Of a stretch of 49,712 nucleotides of DNA, positions 1 through 8,438 are shown one piece after another. The position numbers were made by a program, and so were the translations under genes. Under the pieces are notes generated by a model that searched no databases, had not been told where the DNA came from, and worked only from the letters and a program-made list of their open reading frames with translations. This DNA is from Bacteroidota bacterium (GTDB taxonomy: Bacteria > Bacteroidota > Bacteroidia > Sphingobacteriales > Sphingobacteriaceae): assembly GCA_013287375.1 (NCBI GenBank), contig JABDDX010000008.1, positions 1 through 49,712 on the forward strand, given 5' to 3'. Position 1 is the stretch's first letter, and each line of letters starts with the position of its first letter.

Positions 1-80
1 AAAAAGGTATTTATTCATTCGAATATTTAAGAGGCTAAAAATAATTTATACAGTTGTTAAAAAGTGTTAAAAGCAAAAAT
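1..80. other. Intergenic stretch downstream of uppS
   Basis: AT-rich spacer between the uppS stop and the left edge of the window. No start codon of the next leftward gene and no clear hairpin was seen in it. Confidence 0.5.
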
Positions 81-821
81 TTAATTAACCTGCTCACTGA
101 TCAGGCCAAAACGGCGTTCCCGTTTCTGATAATCAAGTATGGCTTCGAACAAATCCTCCTTGCGGAAGTCGGGCCATAATTTTGTTGTAAAATACAATTC
201 GGCATAAGCTATTTGCCAAAGCAAGTAGTTACTTATGCGGTTTTCACCACTGGTACGTATCAGTAGCTCAGGATCGGGCATGCCGCTTGTATATAAGTTA
301 TTGTCAAATACATCTTCGTCAATATCATCAATACTTAGTGTGCCTGCCTGCACTTTTCCTGCAATTTGTTTTACAGCGTTAATAATTTCGCGCCTCGAAC
401 TGTAGCTTAACGCTAACGTAAGTACAAGGCCCGTATTGCCTGCTGTTTTATCAATAGCGTTTTTTAGTTCCTTAAAACATCTTTCGGGCAGCATGGTTAA
501 ATCGCCAATGGCGTTAAGGCGTACATTTTTTTTCATAAAGTTATCAATCTCTTTATGAATTGTACTAACCATTAGCTCCATAATAGCCATAACTTCCAGT
601 TTAGGGCGGTTCCAATTCTCAGATGAGAAGGTATACAATGTAAGATATTTTAAACCTACATCGCAGCTACCCTCTACCACATCCCTTACCGATAATACGC
701 CGTTATGATGGCCGAATATTCTTAATTTGCCCTTTTCTTTAGCCCAACGCCCATTACCATCCATTATAATGGCGATGTGCTGCGGTAACCTTGACAAATC
801 AATCTGATCCTTATATCCCAT
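81..821 (-). CDS. uppS: Isoprenyl transferase (undecaprenyl diphosphate synthase)
   Basis: Cytosolic cis-prenyltransferase that extends farnesyl diphosphate with isopentenyl diphosphate to make the C55 lipid carrier for cell-wall and surface polysaccharide synthesis. The 246-residue protein has the family's usual length. The diphosphate-binding motif MDGNGRWA begins at residue 20, and the C-terminal RTSGE-RISN-LLWQ block, which binds isopentenyl diphosphate and magnesium, lies near residue 190. The ATG at 821 gives an N-terminus typical of the family. In Bacteroidota the gene commonly sits between a DUF6089-type barrel gene and the outer-membrane assembly gene bamA. The barrel gene is present upstream here, so bamA would be expected just beyond base 1. 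Identification is secure from the motifs. Confidence 0.97.
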   Translation of the reverse strand: MGYKDQIDLSRLPQHIAIIMDGNGRWAKEKGKLRIFGHHNGVLSVRDVVEGSCDVGLKYLTLYTFSSENWNRPKLEVMAIMELMVSTIHKEIDNFMKKNVRLNAIGDLTMLPERCFKELKNAIDKTAGNTGLVLTLALSYSSRREIINAVKQIAGKVQAGTLSIDDIDEDVFDNNLYTSGMPDPELLIRTSGENRISNYLLWQIAYAELYFTTKLWPDFRKEDLFEAILDYQKRERRFGLISEQVN

Positions 822-1198
822 TTTATGTCAATTATTAAAAGCCGCAGATTGGTTTACAAAAACATGCTTTTAGTAAAAACTTGCTCAAAAGTATGATAAT
901 TAATAAATGCCGTTAGTTAATATATGTTAAAAATGATTGGCCCGGGCACATTTTTTTAATGACCATTGCCCATTTTTTCAGGGTACAAAGGTAAAACTTA
1001 ATTGCGCTTTTTTTAGTATGAGGGGGAAAAGATTTTGTTACAGGCGATATTGAGTGATTGAATGAGTGGTGATTGTGTGAAGGTTACCGGCTTCATGGGG
1101 CATGATGAACTTGTTTCAGCATCTCACTGGGCAGGTTGCCATTCATGTTGTTTACCTAGCTTGTGGAATGCCGAAATAAATTCGACATGACATTTTAA
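822..1198. repeat. Gap with a degenerate inverted repeat (about 1100-1191)
   Basis: This 377-base gap separates the start of uppS from the end of the upstream barrel gene. No ORF with protein-like features was seen. Two arms, about 1100-1128 and 1163-1191, are imperfect reverse complements built around CATGATGAACTTGTTTCAGC and its mirror. They look like a decayed member of the TCATGCTGA repeat class found elsewhere in the window. The stretch 822-1000 is AT-rich and probably carries the uppS promoter, but no clean -33/-7 pair was picked out. Confidence 0.5.
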
Positions 1199-1990
1199 CT
1201 ACTGCTCGAAATAGCACTTTTCGGTAACGAAAGTATAGGATATGGTGAATTGGGCAAACATATAGGTATCGCGCGAGCGCATGTCGCCACGCTGGGTGCC
1301 TGGTGTGCCTATATAAGAACCTGTTTTTTCACCCGATGGATCGGATAATATACGTGCGATATCACTGTGCAGCTTGCTTGGATCGGGATAAGTTCCGCTT
1401 ACATCATCCAGGTAATCGGTATTTGGCTGGCGGTAGCCAATATCGGCAATCAGGTTCCAGCTGCCTGTTATATTGTATTTTATGCCTACTCCATACGGAA
1501 TAGATATAGCATTATTTGAATAAGGCTTTGACTCCCCTTCGGTTTCCAGGGGGCGCAAATCATATTTTGTACCCCTGTAAATAGCTGTCGGATTGTAGTT
1601 CACTGCAGCAACGCCCAAATAAAGAAATGGCGTGTACCTGTTATGACTTACACCGGCAATGTAGTTCATAAAATTAAACTCGCCAATAAGGCTGATTTCA
1701 TTCAAATGATCGGTAAAACTGAGGTTACGCTGGCGGGTTAACGCATCGCTTGATGTGCTATCGGCTGCGCTGATGGAGCCATAGGTATAAGTTAACCGTG
1801 CAGACAAGTATGGGTTAAAATTGCGTTTCACAAATACACTACCTGCGCCACCGCTAAATTTGAGGGGGTTAGTTGGGTTCAAATCGCCCATATAGGCAGC
1901 GCCACCACCGCCCACGCCTACTTCCCAGGTTTGGGCCTGTAAATTAAACGCGATGAAAGTTAAAAGTATAGCTGTGACAAATTTGAGCAT
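1199..1990 (-). CDS. DUF6089-type outer-membrane beta-barrel protein
   Basis: Predicted outer-membrane protein of 263 residues. A classical signal peptide covers residues 1-19 (hydrophobic run, cleavage after LQAQ). The mature part starts with a glycine-rich strand (VGVGGGGAAYMGDLNP) and continues in alternating aromatic/polar strands, ending in an aromatic-rich strand near the C-terminus, as expected for a small barrel. Genes of this kind sit beside uppS and bamA in many Bacteroidota, which suggests a link to envelope biogenesis, but no biochemical role is established that I can name. It lies 9 bases downstream of nadK on the same strand, so the two are probably co-transcribed. The family name rests on context and length as well as sequence style. 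Confidence 0.75.
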   Translation of the reverse strand: MLKFVTAILLTFIAFNLQAQTWEVGVGGGGAAYMGDLNPTNPLKFSGGAGSVFVKRNFNPYLSARLTYTYGSISAADSTSSDALTRQRNLSFTDHLNEISLIGEFNFMNYIAGVSHNRYTPFLYLGVAAVNYNPTAIYRGTKYDLRPLETEGESKPYSNNAISIPYGVGIKYNITGSWNLIADIGYRQPNTDYLDDVSGTYPDPSKLHSDIARILSDPSGEKTGSYIGTPGTQRGDMRSRDTYMFAQFTISYTFVTEKCYFEQ

Positions 1991-1999
1991 TAAGCAAAT

Positions 2000-2878
2000 T
2001 TAATAATTGCGGGCATCAAGTCCCCACAATAATTTGTTTCTTAACGTAGATAAGTAGCTTTCATTATTCAGCCTAACCAAATTTAACACAAATCCGGCTT
2101 TGTGAACTTTAAAACGAACCACTTTATCCACCGTTTCGGTGCGTGAATCGCAGGTAACCAGGTAATTATTGCTGCGCGATTCCACCTCAAATGATAGCAC
2201 GCAGCTATCCGGCAATACAATTGGCCTTACATTAAGGTTATGTGGCGATACCGGAGTTAATACAATGCTATTTGACTGGGGAAAGATAATTGGCCCACCA
2301 CAGCTAAGCGAATAGGCCGTAGAGCCTGTTGCTGTTGATATGATGATACCATCGCCCCAATAGGCGTTTAAAAATTCGCCATCGAGGTATACACGGGTGA
2401 TAATCATCGCCGCGTCATCGCGCTTATGGATGGTAATATCGTTCAGAGCAAAGTTATCATCGCCAAAAATCTCCTGTTCGGAATCAATGCTAATGAGCTC
2501 ACGACTATCCAAAGTAAATTCGTTATTTACTACCGCATGGATGGCTGCAGCGATGTCGCTTTTGTTGATGCTGGCCAAAAAGCCAAGCCTGCCAAAGTTG
2601 ATGCCGATAACGGGAACGCCTGTATCACGAATTACGTTCACCATATCCAGCAGGGTACCATCCCCGCCAAGGGTTAAAAAAATATCGATGAAACCTTTTA
2701 TGGTATCGCCGTTTTTGAGGACGTGGTAAGGCGGCGTATTTATTTTGTCGGTTATATAATCGTTAAGCAGGTGATGTACGTAAATCTCAACTTTGTGCTG
2801 TGCAAGGTTATCAAAAACCTCCTGCACTAAAGGTAAAGCCTCGTTACTAAATTGCCTGCCGTATATTGCTATATTCAT
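2000..2878 (-). CDS. nadK: NAD kinase
   Basis: Phosphorylates NAD to NADP using ATP or inorganic polyphosphate in the cytosol. The 292-residue protein carries the diagnostic GGDGT motif at residues 71-75, the following NFGRLGFLA segment, and the second substrate loop GDGIIISTATGSTAYSLS-GGP. Length and motif spacing match bacterial NAD kinases. The ATG at 2878 gives an N-terminus (MNIAIYGRQF) that begins directly with the first beta strand. The barrel gene follows after 9 bases and uppS further on, a gene order common in Bacteroidota. Identification is secure. Confidence 0.97.
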   Translation of the reverse strand: MNIAIYGRQFSNEALPLVQEVFDNLAQHKVEIYVHHLLNDYITDKINTPPYHVLKNGDTIKGFIDIFLTLGGDGTLLDMVNVIRDTGVPVIGINFGRLGFLASINKSDIAAAIHAVVNNEFTLDSRELISIDSEQEIFGDDNFALNDITIHKRDDAAMIITRVYLDGEFLNAYWGDGIIISTATGSTAYSLSCGGPIIFPQSNSIVLTPVSPHNLNVRPIVLPDSCVLSFEVESRSNNYLVTCDSRTETVDKVVRFKVHKAGFVLNLVRLNNESYLSTLRNKLLWGLDARNY

Positions 2879-2881
2879 TTT

Positions 2882-2980
2882 TGGGTAGTAGTTGATAGTT
2901 CATAGTTCATAGTTGCTTCTGGTAATAATCCATTAATATTTTGCTATGAACAATGAACCATTATCTATGAACTAATGAAC
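2882..2980. repeat. GTTCATAG / CTATGAAC repeat cluster
   Basis: The spacer between the CBS gene and nadK contains GTTCATAGTTCATAG on one side and CTATGAACAATGAAC plus CTATGAACTAATGAAC on the other, forming an imperfect inverted repeat around a central AT-rich loop. It is probably an intergenic palindromic element. It lies immediately upstream of nadK, so it could also affect the leader of that transcript. Confidence 0.6.
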
Positions 2981-2983
2981 AAG

Positions 2984-3646
2984 CTATAAGTTTAAGTAAT
3001 TCATCAAAGAATCATAACGATCCCTTGAGTTGTCGTTATCGCCGGTATGGTTAAAGGTGGCTTTAATATCATACTCATAGCGTAAAAAGGTTGCTATTAT
3101 GGTTGAGATATCTTGTTTATTAACTTTCAGGGTGACTTCCATACGTGTTGAATCAGGATGCTGATAAACGTATGAACTTAGTATCTGGGCATTGTCGGAT
3201 TCTACGATCTGAGCCATGTGGGCCAGCGAGTTATTTTTGTTATTGATTTCCAATACAATGATGCCACCTGGCTGCGATACTGATGTAAGGCGGGCGAAGT
3301 ACTCGTTCATGGTATTGATGGATATTACGCCCAGGTAATTCTTTTTTATGTCGAGTACAGGCACAATGGTTAACTGCTGCTCATGAAACAGGCGGATAAC
3401 ATCATAAATATGCTGGTCTTCTAATACATATGGATTTACCAGCGATAAGGCCAGTGCGCCAACTTCTGTTTGGTAATCGGATATTTCGATCAGATCATCC
3501 TCGCTTATCAAGCCTAAAAACTGCTCCTGGTTTACAATGGGCAAATGCCTTACGCGAAACTCCGCCATACGGTCAAACACCTTCTGCACAGTGTCAGAGG
3601 TGTGTATGGGGGGAAGCGCATCGGCAATTAACTCAACTGCAAGCAT
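2984..3646 (-). CDS. CBS-domain protein, AcuB-like
   Basis: A 220-residue cytosolic protein with a tandem pair of CBS motifs, residues about 8-60 (IHTSDTVQKVFDRMAE...VRHLPIV) and 75-125 (VLEDQHIYDVIRLFHEQQLTIVPVLD). A C-terminal segment beginning at GGIIVLEI has the look of an ACT-like ligand-binding domain. CBS pairs bind adenine nucleotides and act as energy or ligand sensors. This stand-alone architecture resembles AcuB, but the target is unknown. It starts 3 bases after the stop of the alpha/beta hydrolase gene on the same strand, so the two form a unit. The role is inferred from domains only. Confidence 0.8.
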   Translation of the reverse strand: MLAVELIADALPPIHTSDTVQKVFDRMAEFRVRHLPIVNQEQFLGLISEDDLIEISDYQTEVGALALSLVNPYVLEDQHIYDVIRLFHEQQLTIVPVLDIKKNYLGVISINTMNEYFARLTSVSQPGGIIVLEINNKNNSLAHMAQIVESDNAQILSSYVYQHPDSTRMEVTLKVNKQDISTIIATFLRYEYDIKATFNHTGDNDNSRDRYDSLMNYLNL

Positions 3647-3649
3647 AAT

Positions 3650-4411
3650 TTATATTCCTGTTCTTTCTAAAAAGCCTTTTAAAGCTTTATTAAATTCTTC
3701 GGGTTGCTCCATCATTGGGGCGTGCCCGCATTTATCGATCCAAATCAACTCGGATTTTGGCAGATACTGATGAAACTCCTCTGCCACCTCCGGTGGTGTA
3801 ACCTTATCGTTCTTTCCCCATATTAAACCAACGGGGATATGAATTTTATGCAAATCCTTTTGCATGTTGTGGCGTATAGCCGAACGTGCCATTGCTAATA
3901 TCCTAACTACGGAATGACGGTCGTTAACGATTCGAAAAACATCATCAACCAGTTCCTTTGTAGCCGTTTCAGGGTCGTAGAATGTAAATTCTACCTTCTC
4001 CTTTATAAAATCATAACTCTCGCGGCGCGGAAATGTTCCGCCAAAAGCATTTTCATATAAGCCGGAGCTGCCGGTTAACACTAATGCTTTAGCAAAAGTG
4101 GGATGTGCCAATACATATATTAATCCTGCATGGCCGCCCAGCGAGTTACCAATTATGGTAAAATCTTTTAACTTTTTATATTTTACAAACTTATGTATGT
4201 ACTTAGAGATGGTTTTTACTCCAGTGGTTAGTAAAGGCAGGTCATATATCGGCAGCATAGGGATGATTACGCGGTAGTGAGATTTAAACTCATGTACCAC
4301 CTCTTCCCAATTGCTTAATGCACCCATTAAGCCATGCAACAATAATAATACCTCTCCTTCACCCTCATCAATAAAACTAAATCCGTTTTGCTCTTTAAGT
4401 ACCAAACTCAT
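3650..4411 (-). CDS. Alpha/beta hydrolase
   Basis: A 253-residue alpha/beta-fold hydrolase without a signal peptide, so cytosolic. The oxyanion segment HGLMGALSNW lies near residue 26, the nucleophile elbow GNSLGGHAG near residue 93, the acid in WGKNDKVTP near residue 214 and the base in CGHAPMMEQP near residue 235. The catalytic Ser-Asp-His set is therefore complete. The substrate cannot be read from the sequence; related proteins include esterases, haloperoxidase-like enzymes and MhpC-type C-C hydrolases. It is directly followed by the CBS gene after 3 bases. Confidence 0.85.
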   Translation of the reverse strand: MSLVLKEQNGFSFIDEGEGEVLLLLHGLMGALSNWEEVVHEFKSHYRVIIPMLPIYDLPLLTTGVKTISKYIHKFVKYKKLKDFTIIGNSLGGHAGLIYVLAHPTFAKALVLTGSSGLYENAFGGTFPRRESYDFIKEKVEFTFYDPETATKELVDDVFRIVNDRHSVVRILAMARSAIRHNMQKDLHKIHIPVGLIWGKNDKVTPPEVAEEFHQYLPKSELIWIDKCGHAPMMEQPEEFNKALKGFLERTGI

Positions 4412-4603
4412 ATAAATGTATACGTTAAAATAAACTAAGCAACGGCTAAAAAAATAAAATTAAGTAGCAGCCTATTTATTATGCTATAAAAATAGCTTAT
4501 TGAAGTTGAGTTGCAAGGATTTTTAGTTGATTAAGTTAAATTAAGTTATTTGCGTTGATTAAGTTACTTAAAATCAAACACTAATCACAAAACTCAACAC
4601 CCA

Positions 4604-5053
4604 CTATCCCAACAATTGCTTCACAAGCTCTGATATGGTACGGCCATCGGCCTTGCCTGCCAGCTCCTTGTTGGCAGCGCCCATTACTTTGCCCATATCT
4701 TTTACTGATGTTGCGCCTACGCGCGCTATCAGGTCTTTTAAATATGTTTCCACTTCTTCATGGCTCATTTGTTTGGGCAGATAGGCCTCGATTACTTCCA
4801 GCTCTTCTATCTCAACCTGGTAAAGGTCGGCGCGGTTTTGCGTTTTGTAGATCTCGGCCGACTCCTTGCGCTGTTTTACCAATTTTTGCAAAACTTTGGT
4901 TTCAGCTTCTGGCGTAACTTCTTCGGCAGCACCTTTTTCGGTACGGGCCAGCAGCAATGCTGATTTTATAGCACGCAAACCGCGTAAACGGTCGGCTTGT
5001 TTGGCTAACATGGCTTGTTTAATATCCTGGTCTATTTGTGTAGTGAGTGACAT
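4604..5053 (-). CDS. GatB/YqeY domain-containing protein
   Basis: A 149-residue stand-alone YqeY-type protein. It is homologous to the C-terminal tail domain of the amidotransferase subunit GatB, which contacts tRNA. Visible hallmarks are the basic helix RLRGLRAIKSALL near residue 22, the QKLVKQRKESAEIY segment, IEAYLPKQMS near residue 89, and the closing VKDMGKVMGAANKEL-GKADG block typical of the family. The exact cellular role of the stand-alone form is not established. It appears to be transcribed alone, with a 191-base AT-rich gap before the hydrolase gene and a tandem repeat upstream. Confidence 0.9.
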   Translation of the reverse strand: MSLTTQIDQDIKQAMLAKQADRLRGLRAIKSALLLARTEKGAAEEVTPEAETKVLQKLVKQRKESAEIYKTQNRADLYQVEIEELEVIEAYLPKQMSHEEVETYLKDLIARVGATSVKDMGKVMGAANKELAGKADGRTISELVKQLLG

Positions 5054-5081
5054 TTAGTGATTTTTGAATGAGTGATTGAGT

Positions 5082-5181
5082 GATTTTTTCATTTGCATAT
5101 CTGCCTATTCGCACATCTGCACATCTACATTTAATGATTTTTTCATTTGCACATCTGCATATTCGCACATCTGCACATTTA
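5082..5181. repeat. Two-copy tandem repeat, unit about 54 bases
   Basis: Two near-identical units start with GATTTTTTCATTTGCA at 5082 and 5136. Each carries internal hexamer-like echoes of GCACATCTGCA. The second unit is shorter and runs into the stop region of the downstream SDR gene. It is a simple-sequence expansion between two genes read leftward; no regulatory role can be read from it. Confidence 0.75.
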
Positions 5182-5183
5182 TT

Positions 5184-5942
5184 TTACTTTCTGAAAATAT
5201 TGCCGGCGCTTGCCTGCGCGGTTGGCATAACAATTAGCTCGTTGATGTTTACGTGAGCCGGGCGCGATACCGCGAACCAGATGGTTTCGGCAACATCATC
5301 GGCGGATAGGGCATCAAAACCTTCGTATACTTTTTTAGCACGTTTTTCATCACCTTTAAAGCGCACTATCGAAAATTCGGTTTCTACAGCGCCAGGGTGT
5401 ACCGCGGTAACTTTTATCCCGTGAGGCAACAGATCAATACGCATGGCTTTGTTAAGTGCATCAACTGCATGCTTTGAGGCACAGTATACGTTTCCGTTGG
5501 CGTAAACTTCTTTACCAGCTATCGACCCTAAATTAACAATGTGGCCATGCCCATTGGTGACCATCCAGTTGGATACGATTTTGGTTACGTATAGCAAGCC
5601 CTTAACGTTGGTATCAATCATGCGGTCCCAATCGTCCATATCGCCTTTGTCAATCGGATCAAGCCCCTGACTAAGGCCTGCGTTGTTTATCAGTACGTTA
5701 ACCTTTTTCCATTTGGCAGGTAAGCCTTCCAGGTTTTCAACTACTTCATCGCGGTTACGCACATCGAATGATGATACAGCAACTTCCACGTTATATTTTT
5801 TGTTGAGATGGGCTGCAAGTTTATCAAGCCTGTCGATACGTCGGCCTGTTAATATCAAATTATATCCTTCGCGGGCGAACAGCTCAGCTGTTGCTTCACC
5901 TATTCCGGCGGTCGCGCCGGTTATTAATGCAATTTTAGCCAT
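5184..5942 (-). CDS. SDR-family NAD(P)-dependent oxidoreductase
   Basis: A 252-residue classical short-chain dehydrogenase. The cofactor loop TGATAGIGEA is at about residues 8-17, the NNAG stabilising motif near 87, and the catalytic Ser (NLGSIAG) with the YxxxK motif (YCASK) near 140-157. It resembles the YdfG/serine-3-dehydrogenase-like group, whose members oxidise 3-hydroxy acids or reduce small carbonyls with NADP, but the substrate is not readable. Cytosolic, no signal peptide. It is preceded by the porT-like gene in the same orientation with a 44-base gap. Confidence 0.85.
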   Translation of the reverse strand: MAKIALITGATAGIGEATAELFAREGYNLILTGRRIDRLDKLAAHLNKKYNVEVAVSSFDVRNRDEVVENLEGLPAKWKKVNVLINNAGLSQGLDPIDKGDMDDWDRMIDTNVKGLLYVTKIVSNWMVTNGHGHIVNLGSIAGKEVYANGNVYCASKHAVDALNKAMRIDLLPHGIKVTAVHPGAVETEFSIVRFKGDEKRAKKVYEGFDALSADDVAETIWFAVSRPAHVNINELIVMPTAQASAGNIFRK

Positions 5943-5986
5943 AGGTAATAAAACTATTGGGCACGAAATTAGTTTTTTTTAACTAA

Positions 5987-6727
5987 CTATTCGAAGTAAA
6001 GGTTGATCATCAGCGAATGAAGGAATAATTTACTGATGGGTGACGAATAAGGCTGCGCTTCAGGAAGGAGTACATTGCCAAAGGAGTTTGATATTTTTAT
6101 TTCGGGCGATAGCTTGAAATATTCAAAATAAATATCGCAACCTACTCCTGCTTCGTATGACTCATAACTACCTACATTTTTCACCGTTCGATCAACTAAA
6201 GCAGCGGTGTTATCGCTATTAGCTTTGGCCCCTATTGAATAAGAATATTTTAAACCTGCCACAAAATACCCCCGAAAATCGCCATGCCTATCGGATTTTA
6301 TTTTGATGGCTAATGGAAAATCGACCGTGGTGGTTTGGACTATTTTTTTGACATTATCTGTGGTATCGGCGTAAGTATAGCTTAAGCTGCGATCCGCGAA
6401 AATGAGCGAGGGCGTTAGTCGTACTTCAAAATGCTCGGTAAAATCATAACGGGTAAGGAAACCAACTGCGAAACCGGGTGTATTTGGCGAACTGATGCTG
6501 GTACCCGCACTTGTTACCGGTTGATTGCCATTTTGAGGATCGGGAAACGGGGTTTGCCAGTTAGGTTTTTTTAAGATTTTGTAGTAGTTTTCGATGTATG
6601 AAAAGGAGAAACCAAAGCTAAGGTCGCGCTGATCGGCACCCCCACCCCAGGCGGGCGGGTTATCCTGTGCAAGTAATATATTACTGCAAAACAATAAGGC
6701 AACAATAGCTAAGTAGCATTTAATCAT
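5987..6727 (-). CDS. PorT-like outer-membrane barrel protein
   Basis: A 246-residue protein with a signal peptide (residues 1-20, cleavage after LLAQ) and barrel-like alternating strands such as LSFGFSFSYIENYY and YFVAGLKYSYSIGAK, ending in LMINLYFE, a typical terminal strand. Its ATG overlaps the stop of ubiE/menG in an ATGA tetranucleotide. In Bacteroidota with type IX secretion, porT/sprT lies directly after ubiE, so this is a good porT candidate: an outer-membrane component needed for type IX secretion. The assignment rests mainly on this context plus length and topology. It could instead be a generic porin-family protein. Confidence 0.7.
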   Translation of the reverse strand: MIKCYLAIVALLFCSNILLAQDNPPAWGGGADQRDLSFGFSFSYIENYYKILKKPNWQTPFPDPQNGNQPVTSAGTSISSPNTPGFAVGFLTRYDFTEHFEVRLTPSLIFADRSLSYTYADTTDNVKKIVQTTTVDFPLAIKIKSDRHGDFRGYFVAGLKYSYSIGAKANSDNTAALVDRTVKNVGSYESYEAGVGCDIYFEYFKLSPEIKISNSFGNVLLPEAQPYSSPISKLFLHSLMINLYFE

Positions 6728-7455
6728 TTAACGCCGGTATAAATTGAACAGATACCAAACGTTAGTGGCCTGTGTTTGGTATTTTTAAAGCCTGCTTTCT
6801 GCATTAAACTTACAAATTTTTCGCCATCAGGAAAAGCGGCAACCGACTCCGGCAAATAACTATATGCCCTCGCATCCTTTGAAAACAGCTTACCAATACC
6901 CGGCGTTACATAGCTGAAATAAAAATTATATAACTGCTTTATGGGGAATGCTTTGGGTTTAGAGAATTCTAAGATTACAGCTTTACCACCTGATTTTAAC
7001 ACGCGGTGAATATCAGCCAAACCAACTTCCAGGTTCTCGAAATTACGTACGCCGTAAGCAACGGTTACGGCATCAAATTCATCGGCTTCGAAGGGTAATT
7101 TTTCAGAGTCGCCTAATTTTATGGAGAATTTATCGCCTAAGCCGCGTTTGGTTATTTTTTGCTGCGCGATGTCGAGCATGCCTTGTGAAATATCAACCCC
7201 AACAATTTTTTTAGGGTTGAGAATCTTCAGTGCTTCAAATGCGAAATCGCCGGTGCCGGTGGCAACATCCAGTATTTGTTGAGGGTTATCTTTTTTTAAT
7301 TCGTTAATGGCTTTTTTACGCCAGATAATATCGATGCCTAATGATAAAAAATGGTTCAGGAAATCGTAAGTTTTGGATATGTTATTGAACATATCAGCCA
7401 CCTGGGCTTTTTTAGCAACTTCGTTATCCTGGTAGGGTGTTATTATTTCGCTCAT
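6724..7455 (-). CDS. ubiE: Demethylmenaquinone methyltransferase
   Basis: SAM-dependent C-methyltransferase that converts demethylmenaquinone to menaquinone, the respiratory quinone expected in this phylum. In quinone-rich proteobacteria the same family (UbiE) also serves ubiquinone. The 243 residues carry MFNNISKTYDFLNHFLSLGID at the N-terminus (MenG/UbiE family motif), the SAM loop LDVATGTGDFA near residue 81, and VAYGVRNFENLEVGL-DIHRVLKSGG in the core. The stop overlaps the start of the porT-like gene by 4 bases, so translation is probably coupled. Confidence 0.95.
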   Translation of the reverse strand: MSEIITPYQDNEVAKKAQVADMFNNISKTYDFLNHFLSLGIDIIWRKKAINELKKDNPQQILDVATGTGDFAFEALKILNPKKIVGVDISQGMLDIAQQKITKRGLGDKFSIKLGDSEKLPFEADEFDAVTVAYGVRNFENLEVGLADIHRVLKSGGKAVILEFSKPKAFPIKQLYNFYFSYVTPGIGKLFSKDARAYSYLPESVAAFPDGEKFVSLMQKAGFKNTKHRPLTFGICSIYTGVK

Positions 7456-7587
7456 GTTATTAGATGCAGCAAAGATAGAGAATTATTGTCTGAACCATGA
7501 TTAAACGGATTAAAGGATTGTCATGATTTTTATCGCTTGGCGGGGAACTATACGAGCAGCATTAGCGCAAATGCCAGGCGCACAGTT

Positions 7588-7649
7588 GACTCACCCCGAA
7601 TGCGCTACGCTGTTCGACCCTCTCTCCGGCAAGCCGGAAAGAGGGTGAA
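7588..7649. repeat. Intergenic repeat, GACTCACCCC...GAGGGTGAA type
   Basis: An approximately 62-base element begins GACTCACCCCG and ends AAGAGGGTGAAA, with an internal CTCCGGC-AAGCCGGAAAG hairpin. The same layout recurs near 16321, 16415, 22322 and 33373, so this is one dispersed family. It sits between two genes read leftward (VOC and ubiE). Confidence 0.8.
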
Positions 7650-7708
7650 AATTATTCTCCTTAACTTAATGACATTGATCTAAAACTATAAAGAAGGTGA
7701 ATTTTGAG

Positions 7709-8197
7709 TTATTTAGCTAAGGCTAGTAACCCTTTTGCATCTAGCGCCCGGGTATACATGGTTAATTTACCATCAGCGTCCAACGGCCAGTCTTCTTTTG
7801 GGCGATCCCAGTATAATTCTACGCCGTTTTTGTCGGGGTCATCTAAATAGATGGCTTCGGATACGCCATGGTCTGATGCGCCGGTGATTGGGTATTTGGC
7901 ATCGATTAAGCGTTGTAATATTACAGCAAGGTCTTTTCTTTCCGGGTAAAGGATGGCGGTATGGTATAAGCCGGGAGCATATTCGGGTGCTGGTGACGCG
8001 CCTTTGCTGTGCCAGGTATTTAAGCCGATATGGTGATGGTACCCTCCTGCTGATATAAAGGCAGCCTGATCTCCGTAGGTGGTCATAATTTCGAAACCTA
8101 ATAATCCGCAGTAAAAATCAAGTGATTTTTGAAGGTCGCTTACTTTTAGATGTACGTGGCCGATGCGGGTTTGAGCTGGGATGGTGTAGTTTTCCAT
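7709..8197 (-). CDS. VOC-family metalloprotein (CatE-like dioxygenase or glyoxalase fold)
   Basis: A 162-residue vicinal-oxygen-chelate protein. N-terminal IGHVHLKVSDLQKSLDFYCG supplies a metal-ligand histidine, the central LYHTAILYPE supplies a second, and GVELYWDRP near residue 127 supplies the glutamate ligand. HHHIGLNTW and GASDHGVSEAIYLDDPD match the pattern of CatE-type extradiol dioxygenases, but many VOC proteins have other activities, so the substrate is open. It is a monocistronic gene on the minus strand, divergent from engB. Confidence 0.85.
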   Translation of the reverse strand: MENYTIPAQTRIGHVHLKVSDLQKSLDFYCGLLGFEIMTTYGDQAAFISAGGYHHHIGLNTWHSKGASPAPEYAPGLYHTAILYPERKDLAVILQRLIDAKYPITGASDHGVSEAIYLDDPDKNGVELYWDRPKEDWPLDADGKLTMYTRALDAKGLLALAK

Positions 8198-8426
8198 TGT
8201 TTTATATTTTGGGGTTTGGCTAAAGCCGGATCTTGTTAATTTATTTCGCCCTTTTAAAATGGGTGGCTATGAATTTAGCAATTATAATGTACCATAATAA
8301 ATCCATACACAAATATACGTGTTTAAACATGTATATTTGTAATCGTTTAGTAAGGATATAACAAGATGAATTAAATAAGCGAAGTTCAACTAATCTCCAA
8401 TAACTAATCTCTAATCACTAAATTAC

Positions 8427-8434
8427 TATCTTTG
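8427..8434 (+). promoter_or_regulatory. Possible -7 box (TATCTTTG) of engB
   Basis: Matches the Bacteroidota TAnnTTTG -7 consensus and ends 4 bases before the engB ATG. If used, the mRNA would be leaderless or nearly so. No convincing TTTG -33 element was seen upstream, so this is tentative. Confidence 0.35.
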
Positions 8435-8438
8435 CCCA

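Noticed and set aside
2397..2729. Rightward frame opposite the NAD kinase gene
   Set aside because: It lies entirely inside a conserved gene and has no family motifs or signal; it is a shadow frame.
5082..5181. Short CRISPR array (GCACATCTGCA echoes)
   Set aside because: The echoes run without regular unique spacers and form a two-copy 54-base tandem repeat.
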